Notes under the pieces: generated by a model
What the model saw: only the letters and a program-made list of their open reading frames with translations
Told to the model about the DNA's origin: nothing
The model's database searches: none
Shown here: one piece after another, positions 58,441-64,000 of the stretch
How positions within the stretch are numbered: position 1 is the stretch's first letter
Layout of the letters: every line of letters starts with the position of its first letter
Made by a program: the position numbers and the translations under genes
NCBI RefSeq assembly: GCF_049243985.1
Contig: NC_135369.1
Location: forward strand, 24,474,765-24,538,764
Reading direction: 5' to 3'
From: Paroedura picta
Taxonomy: Eukaryota > Chordata > Lepidosauria > Squamata > Gekkonidae
Length of the DNA stretch: 64,000 nucleotides

Positions 58441-58929
58441 TATTTCTGTCCCTCATTCCTGAACTTGAAGCAAACCAACTTCATGGAGTGATCTCAAATC
58501 TCATGAGATGAGGGAGTTCTTTTCCTATAACACTCAAAAGAAATCCTGAAGACCTCTCTCCCTTTGCCCTGCCCCCACCCCCTTCAAAAAGCTCAGCCAG
58601 CTAGGATTACAGGGCAAAGCTTCAAGGCAGGCATCTGCTGTAGCAAATCCCTCTTGGTTTAGACGTTAAGCATGCACCAATTAAGCATGCACATGAGCAT
58701 TTATACGTAAGTAATCTAAAGAGATAATGGCTTGCACTGACCTTGTGTGGCCGACATCCAATATCCCTCATGCTGTGTTTGCACAGGGCATTTGCAGGGT
58801 GTAGCATGACCTGAAATGGTTGAAGGAACAGGAGGTGCCTCCAGGTTGGTTTATTTTTCTCACTACTGAGTATGTCTGTCAACTTCCAAGTGGAAATCTT
58901 GGCCTCTTAGAACTGATCTGAGGCAACAA

Positions 58930-59085
58930 AGATCAGTTCAACTGGGAAAAGCAGCGGCTCTGGAAGTTGATCTCTGGCATTACACCCTGTTGAAGTTCTT
59001 CCCTCCCAAACACCACTTTGGGCTCCACACCCAAAATATCCAGGTATTTTCCAACCCAGAGCTGAGGATCCACAAGGAGTTTTTA
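58930..59085 (+). repeat. Unclassified interspersed repeat copy
   Basis: 'tctggcattacaccctgttg' and 'aatatccaggtattttccaa' match the family at 40772 and 49213. Confidence 0.4.
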
Positions 59086-59107
59086 CTCAGGGTTAGAGTT
59101 CAGCTCC

Positions 59108-59365
59108 TCTAAGAAGAATTTATTTTTATACCACTTTTCACTACCTAAAGGAGTCTCAAAGCACTTTCTCTTCCTCTCCCCAAAACAGACACCCTGTGTG
59201 GTAGGTGGGGTTGAGAAAGCACTGACAGAACAGCTCTGTGAGAACAGCTCTGAGAAGACTGTAGCTAGCCCAAGGTCACCCGGCTGGCTGCATGTGGAGG
59301 AGCGGGGGATGAACCTGGGGGGATGAACCTGGGCTCGGTGCTCTTAATCACGACACCAAGGTGGT
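59108..59365 (-). repeat. tRNA-derived SINE (CTT-tailed family)
   Basis: Reverse copy from 'taagaagaatttatttttat' to the tRNA-like head 'cttaatcacgacaccaagg'. Confidence 0.75.
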
Positions 59366-60017
59366 ATAAGCAGGAAGAGATTATTTTAAGAAGTCTGAAC
59401 TCCAACCCCTTCTTTTGAAAGAGAATTTTAGCATTACCTTGAATGCTGCAGTTGCCAGGGAAAGCCAGGAAATGCAATAGCTGCTAACATTTTTTTTAAA
59501 TGCCCCTACTGCTTTGTCTTCCATAGCAACCAGACACAGAGAAATTACCCAAAAGGATCATATTCCCCTCCAACAAGTTCTTCCTGCATGGCTGAAGACT
59601 GTTTCATGTGTTTGCATTTTTCTTTCCTGCAAAAGCAGGAATTTTCCAACAAAATTTTGGAAATTACTGTGCTTTTTAAAAAAGAAGACTGCTTAGAAGC
59701 ACAGCAAGAGAGGACCCCCCAAATGTTGGCAGCCCTAACAGATTTGATCACTCCCATTCCTTACCTCCCAAATTAACATTGCATAGTATCCCAAAGGATC
59801 TTCATTAAATGCCTATCGCATCACCAACCAGTATGGAGAAACATCCTGTCCCTTTCACAGATGTTTAATGGGATGTGACTTTCCTCCCTGCCACGAAAAA
59901 CTCCATTTTCACACAGCAACCCTCTGAAATGAAGGGGCAGGATATTGTTCTAGGCATGCTGGCACTCTTCAAGGCAGAAAGTTGATGGGATTCAGCAGCC
60001 AGAACTGTGGCTCTTTT

Positions 60018-60232
60018 CTCATTTATTTAGTACATCTCATCCTATCTTTCCTCCAAGGAGTTCAGAGCACTGTGTCCCATTCTCCCACCACTCCGTTTTA
60101 TCCTCACAACAACCCTGTGAGGTAGGCCAGCCTGAGTGAGGGGCCCACGGTCACCCAGCAAGAGTGGGAATCTGAGCCTCCCAGATCCTAGTGGAATGTC
60201 CTAACCCCAACACCATATTGACTCCACCTGTC
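60018..60232 (-). repeat. tRNA-derived SINE (Sauria-SINE-like)
   Basis: Reverse copy with 'cctcacaacaaccctgtgag' and 'gtcacccagcaag'. Same type as 2402-2611. Confidence 0.6.
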
Positions 60233-60389
60233 CTAGGCCCCTAAATATGTATACTCAGAAGCAAGTCCCACTGAGTTCAGCAAGAGTGCTTAGGACTGCA
60301 GCGGTAGATCACTATGATCCTGTCCCAAGAGGAAGACCAAGCATCCTGTGTTGTGCTCGCCAAACAGCAGAGAAATCTAGGAACCAAAA

Positions 60390-60395
60390 TTTATT
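60390..60395 (-). terminator. TMED10: TMED10 candidate poly(A) signal
   Basis: AATAAA on minus, about 370 nt after the TMED10 stop codon. Confidence 0.45.
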
Positions 60396-60766
60396 ATTTC
60401 CAAAATGTCCTTCGTGCATTCAGCCATCAGGACTTAAATTACATTCTTATTAGAGGTCCCTCACCCCCATGGGAATAAGAATGGCACAGTCCAAACCAGA
60501 AAAAGGGGGCAAATTGTTTTTCTATGCCTTTCTGATGACAGATTCCCTTCCCAGCCAGCAGAGATCCAATCCAGGGGTCATGATGTCCCACCAAAAGCCC
60601 TAGCTGGGGAAAATCCTGTATAAAAGAATCCAGTCGGCTCGGGAGCTGGTCAAAATTGGTGGATGGAAGAGCTCTGATGAGTTGTGGTTCACAGGCCAGC
60701 AAGAAACCAAGTGGGGCATCTGTTCTTTGCATCCCCCACTGGTCAGCCTCCCAGGCTGCAGCGCCT

Positions 60767-60888
60767 TCACTCAATAAGTTTCTTGGCTTTGAAGAAACGC
60801 CGGAGGTAGAAGACCTGCCAGGTGGCCAGACCCACGAGACATAACATGGAGAAGATGCTGAAGCAGAAGACACGAGCACTGGTGGACT
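60767..60888 (-). CDS. TMED10: TMED10 terminal coding exon
   Basis: The transmembrane helix and [13 protein letters not shown] tail, then TGA at 60769-60767. Acceptor TTTGCAG. The first Glu codon is split with the previous exon. Confidence 0.95.
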
Positions 60889-62445
60889 CTGCAAAGAGCA
60901 AAGATAAACAGCAGTGAAGCGTCAGGACTTAGAAATCACAGCTCTTGCCCAAAAACTACTTTCAGTGAATCTGAAGAAAAATTGGTTTTTATACTCCACT
61001 TTTCGCTGCCTGAATAACTCTCAAAGCGGCTTACAATTCCCTTCCTCTTCCTACCTCTCCTACGAGGTAGGTGAGACTGAGAACGAGAGCTATTGGAACT
61101 GCTCTGTGAGAACAGCCCTTATCAGGACTGTGACTAGCCCAACATCACCCAGCTGGGTGCATGTGGAGGAGCAGGAAATCAAACCCGGCTCGCCAGATTA
61201 GAAGCCGCTGCTCTTAACCACTACAACTCGCTGACTGTCTGAGACTGGGGTGGGGGGTGGTGGAGTTTAGTCAATGGTAAAGAGATGCTCTTTGCTCCTG
61301 CTCAGAGCTGCGTCCTTGGCCCTGGAATTGTGTGCCAGTGTGGTGTAGCACAAGACTTGGTTACTAGAGGGAAAGTGAAGGAGGACAGATCTTTCAGCCA
61401 TGGTACTTAACTAGATCATTAGAAAAGAGGAAGGGGAGGAAACGTATGGGATTCTTGGAAGCACCTAACTGGCCCCCCTGGAAAACTCCCCGACCTCCTC
61501 TCTCATGGGACGGTGATGCTCAACAGCTGATTTTGAAGAAGGCCCTCAGGAACTCCCTGCTTACATCCAGCATTCCCCACACGAGATAAGAGTGCCGACT
61601 GAATGTAGTCATGAGTGGCGGTATATAAATAGAAACATAAAATAAATACATAAATATATTTAGCTCAGCCTGCCTCCTCTCCCATTTGGAAACAACCCAA
61701 GAAAGTGGAGAGCTGAATTCAGTTCAACCAAGGAAAAGAAATGGGCTTCACTGTAACCAGAGCTCTGGCGCAAGAATATATTTTTAACTTGGATAATTTA
61801 TTTATTTATATTTATATCCTGCTTTTCTACCCAATGGGGACCGAAAGCATCTTCTCACCATGGGGCCAGTGTGGTGCAGTGGTTAAGAAAAAGAAACAGA
61901 GTTTGGTTTTATACCCCACTTTTCATTACCCTAAGGAGTCTCAAAGCGGCTTACTATCACTTACCCCTCCTCTCCCCACTACAGACACCCTGTGAGGTAG
62001 GTGGGGCTGAGAGAGCCCTAATAATACAGCTCTGTGAAAACAGTACTATCAGGGCTGTGACTGGCCCAAGGTCACCCAGCTGGCTGCATGTGGAGAAGTG
62101 GGGAATCAAATCTGGCTCACCAGATTAGAAGCCACTGCTCTTAACTACTGCACCAAGATGAGTCTCAGAACAGCAGCCTATTCTCTGAAGAACCAGGTTT
62201 GATTCCCCACTCCTCCTCCATACACAGCTAGCTGGGTGACCCTGGGGTAGTCACAGTCCTGTTAGAACTGTTCTCACAGCAGTTCTACCTTCACCCTCAG
62301 TGCTTGGCCACCACTCACCATTAGTGTCTCGCATCTCTTCCTCACGCTGCTTCATGAAGGCGAAATCCTTCACAATGGATTCGGAAAGGTCTTCAAGTCG
62401 ACGCAGGTCCACCTCTAAGGGCTTGAGTTTTTCTGCCTTAGCAAT
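60767..62445 (-). CDS. TMED10: TMED10 (p24-delta/p23 cargo receptor), last two coding exons
   Basis: TMED10 is a single-pass p24-family receptor cycling between ER and Golgi; it sorts GPI-anchored and other cargo and recruits COPI/COPII. Exons on minus: 62445-62319 (127 nt, ends in phase 1) and 60888-60767 (ends TGA). They encode [20 protein letters not shown] through [13 protein letters not shown], the membrane-proximal coiled coil, then [40 protein letters not shown]. This covers the transmembrane helix and a cytosolic tail with the FF and KK sorting signals. The match to human TMED10 is close throughout. Introns argue against a processed pseudogene. Upstream exons, with the GOLD domain, lie right of the window. 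A TMED10 paralogue cannot be excluded. Confidence 0.93.
60974..61233 (-). repeat. tRNA-derived SINE (CTT-tailed family)
   Basis: Reverse copy from 'gaagaaaaattggtttttat' to 'ctcttaaccactacaactcg', 86 bp from the TMED10 terminal exon. Confidence 0.75.
61863..62157 (-). repeat. tRNA-derived SINE with a head-to-head start of another copy
   Basis: A short plus-strand SINE head ('gccagtgtggtgcagtggtt', 61863-61886) abuts a near-full reverse copy. Confidence 0.65.
62165..62290 (+). repeat. tRNA-derived SINE, 3'-truncated
   Basis: 'ggtttgattccccactcctc' and 'agctagctgggtgaccctgg'. It ends about 30 bp from the TMED10 exon donor. Confidence 0.6.
62319..62445 (-). CDS. TMED10: TMED10 penultimate coding exon
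   Basis: [20 protein letters not shown], then [18 protein letters not shown]. Acceptor CCTTGCAG, donor G|GTGAGT. It is flanked by a SINE on the donor side and a CR1 tail on the acceptor side. Confidence 0.95.
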
Positions 62446-62458
62446 CTGCAAGGTGGGT

Positions 62459-62580
62459 TCATAGAATCACAGAGTTAGAAGGGACCTCCTGGGTCATCTA
62501 GTCCAACCCCCTGCTCTGCACAGGACACTCATAACCCTATCGCTCATCCACTGTAACCTGCCACCCCCTTGAGCCTTCCC
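62459..62580 (-). mobile_element. CR1 LINE 3' end abutting TMED10 acceptor
   Basis: 'atagaatcacagagttagaa', 'gtcatctagtccaaccccct' and 'cccttgagcctt' in reverse. Its terminal bases lie 14 bp from the exon. Confidence 0.85.
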
Positions 62581-63129
62581 AGGGTTGAGGACTGGGGGAA
62601 TACAAGTTGCTCACATCCTAACTAGGGCTGAATCAACAGAGGTTACTTCTGCGAGGGGCCAATGCAATCGCTTTGGGGGTGTGTGTGACTTTAATATGTA
62701 TTTATTTAGGGATTCCTATTCCACCCTATCTTTGGAAACTCACAACCTCTTCCTCCCAAAATACAACTGCCTCTGGGGTGGAGTGCCATAAATGTTCCTG
62801 CTAGAACCACTCCATTCTTCTTTCTCACTGAGGATGATTGGCATAAACTGCCCCCGTTCCTGATACGAGCACTAATGCCTGGGACCCACAGATCTGAAGA
62901 ACAGCCTCTTTCCATGCATCCCTGAGTGCCCACTGGCAGCCATCTACTGGCTATCCTGCTACTTCGTGGGGCCTGTCTGGCTCAGGACTTTCTGCTGGTG
63001 GCTCCAGCTCTGTGGAACTGGCTCTGGAAGGGGTGAGGGAGCCCTGTTCACCAGGGTTTTTGAAGGGATTTGAATGGCAGGCATCTGGAGAGAATATGTT
63101 TTATTTTGGAGGCCCAAATCATGTTTTTC

Positions 63130-63640
63130 TACCTGTGCCAGGCACGGCAGCTTGCAATCTATCTCTTGGCGTCAGACCTAGCCAGGGTGATCCCTGAGAC
63201 AGTCACCTCTAGATTAGACATCTGCAACTCAGACTACACAGAGCTTCCCTTTAGACTGCTCCAGAAACTCCAACTGGTTCAGCAGTGTGGGTCCTTACAG
63301 GCACTCAATGGAGGGCACATGTGACCCCAGTGCTCTCCCAGCTGCATTGGCTCCAGATTAGAGACTGGATCAGATTCAAGCTTTTTGTGTGACCCTCCAA
63401 ATCCCTAAATGGTCCAAGATCGGTGTATCTACAGAGCCACCTTTTCCCTTATATCCCCCAGGAGTAGTCAACCTGTGGTCCTCCAGATGTCCAGCAAATG
63501 CTGGCAGGGGCTCATGGGAATTGTAGTCCATGGACATCTGGAGGACCACAGGTTGACTCCCCCTGCTCCAGAGGACATTAAAATCACCTGAGCCCCCGGG
63601 GAGGGTGGCATATAAATATAATCAATCAATCAATCAAAAC
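63130..63640 (+). mobile_element. L2-type LINE fragment with nested hAT MITE
   Basis: 'agcttgcaatctatctcttg', LDICNSDY, LQKLQLVQ and 'cccagctgcattggctccag' are L2-like. It ends with ATCA repeats. The hAT MITE at 63459-63565 interrupts it. Confidence 0.6.
63459..63565. mobile_element. Palindromic hAT MITE, shortened
   Basis: CAGGAGTAGTCAACCTGTGG with inverse right arm; the left arm is partly deleted. Confidence 0.8.
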
Positions 63641-63817
63641 AAGATCTGCTTAGGACCCCCGGCACAAAAGCAGTGAAATGGACCTCGATCAGGGTCAATT
63701 TATTTAGCTGAAAATGTTTCTTAACTAGCATTGTAAGCTGCCTTGAACCATAAGGAAAAGCAGGGTATAAGTGTTTTAATTAATAAATACAGATATATTT
63801 CCCCAGATATAGGCGGC

Positions 63818-64000
63818 CACGGCTCCCTCTCCCCACCCCTCCAGGCCACCAGCAAATGGCCGCCAAAGCGGCCGATTAGTTTGCGGCCCGGCAAGCTTCT
63901 CTTCCCCCCCCCCCCCGAAGTAAGAAGCTTGCCGGGCTGCAAGCTAATCGACCGGTTTGCTCGCGGCCTGGCGAGCTTCTTGCTGCGGGGGGGGGGGGGG
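63818..64000. mobile_element. GC-rich hAT element, cut by window edge
   Basis: 'gcggccgattagtttgcggc' and 'aagcttgccgggctgcaagc' match the interior of the hAT at 21108-21512. Confidence 0.6.

Noticed and set aside
58751-58819. Exon-like stretch on minus (pyrimidine tract, CAG, then AAG|GTCAGT) encoding LCKHSMRDIGCRPHK
   Set aside because: Two frames are equally open, the donor is weak and no partner exon joins to it.
60439-60894. 151-aa minus-strand open frame beginning [10 protein letters not shown]
   Set aside because: It is an out-of-frame reading of the TMED10 terminal exon; the TMED10 frame gives the known FFKAKKLIE tail.

Overview
The window is vertebrate nuclear DNA, most likely from a squamate reptile. 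Host genes are spliced with GT-AG introns. The repeat load combines CR1, L2 and BovB LINEs, tRNA-derived and 5S-derived SINEs, SPIN-like and other hAT elements, and mariner and Harbinger-like MITEs. I cannot name the species. No retrovirus-like element was recognised.

Four host genes are supported by exon-level reading. (1) The 3' half of BBS1 (+, nine exons, CDS ends at 9131). (2) A complete cathepsin W gene, CTSW (-, eleven exons, 31618 down to 12272, 352 residues), tail-to-tail with BBS1. (3) A complete five-exon gene on + (42353-56264) for a 215-residue secreted cystine-knot protein of the TGF-beta superfamily. Its length, exon number, short N-terminal part and knot layout resemble gonadal soma-derived factor (GSDF), with inhibin-alpha-like features as well. 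It lies head-to-head with CTSW, about 10.7 kb away. (4) The last two coding exons of TMED10 (-, 62445 down to 60767), tail-to-tail with the TGF-beta-like gene and continuing beyond the right edge.

The third gene is the main discovery candidate. As I recall, GSDF is known mainly from fishes. This copy is intact in every splice phase. A perfect SF-1/NR5A1-type site (CCAAGGTCA) and an overlapping GATA/TATA-like motif lie just upstream of its start codon, as would suit a gonadal gene.

The genes do unrelated jobs: BBSome assembly in cilia, lysosomal proteolysis in cytotoxic lymphocytes, secreted signalling, and ER-Golgi cargo sorting. Nothing suggests an operon-like unit.

Most remaining sequence is interspersed repeats, and several nest. 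Two hAT elements were inserted at the same 8-bp target inside a CR1. A hAT sits in an L2, another in a fold-back repeat, and a 3-bp-TSD MITE in a fold-back repeat inside a SINE. Nine short palindromic hAT MITEs of one family are present, along with two 0.9-kb Harbinger-like elements and a GC-rich triplicated hairpin array. Coordinates of old repeats are approximate, because they were judged by eye.
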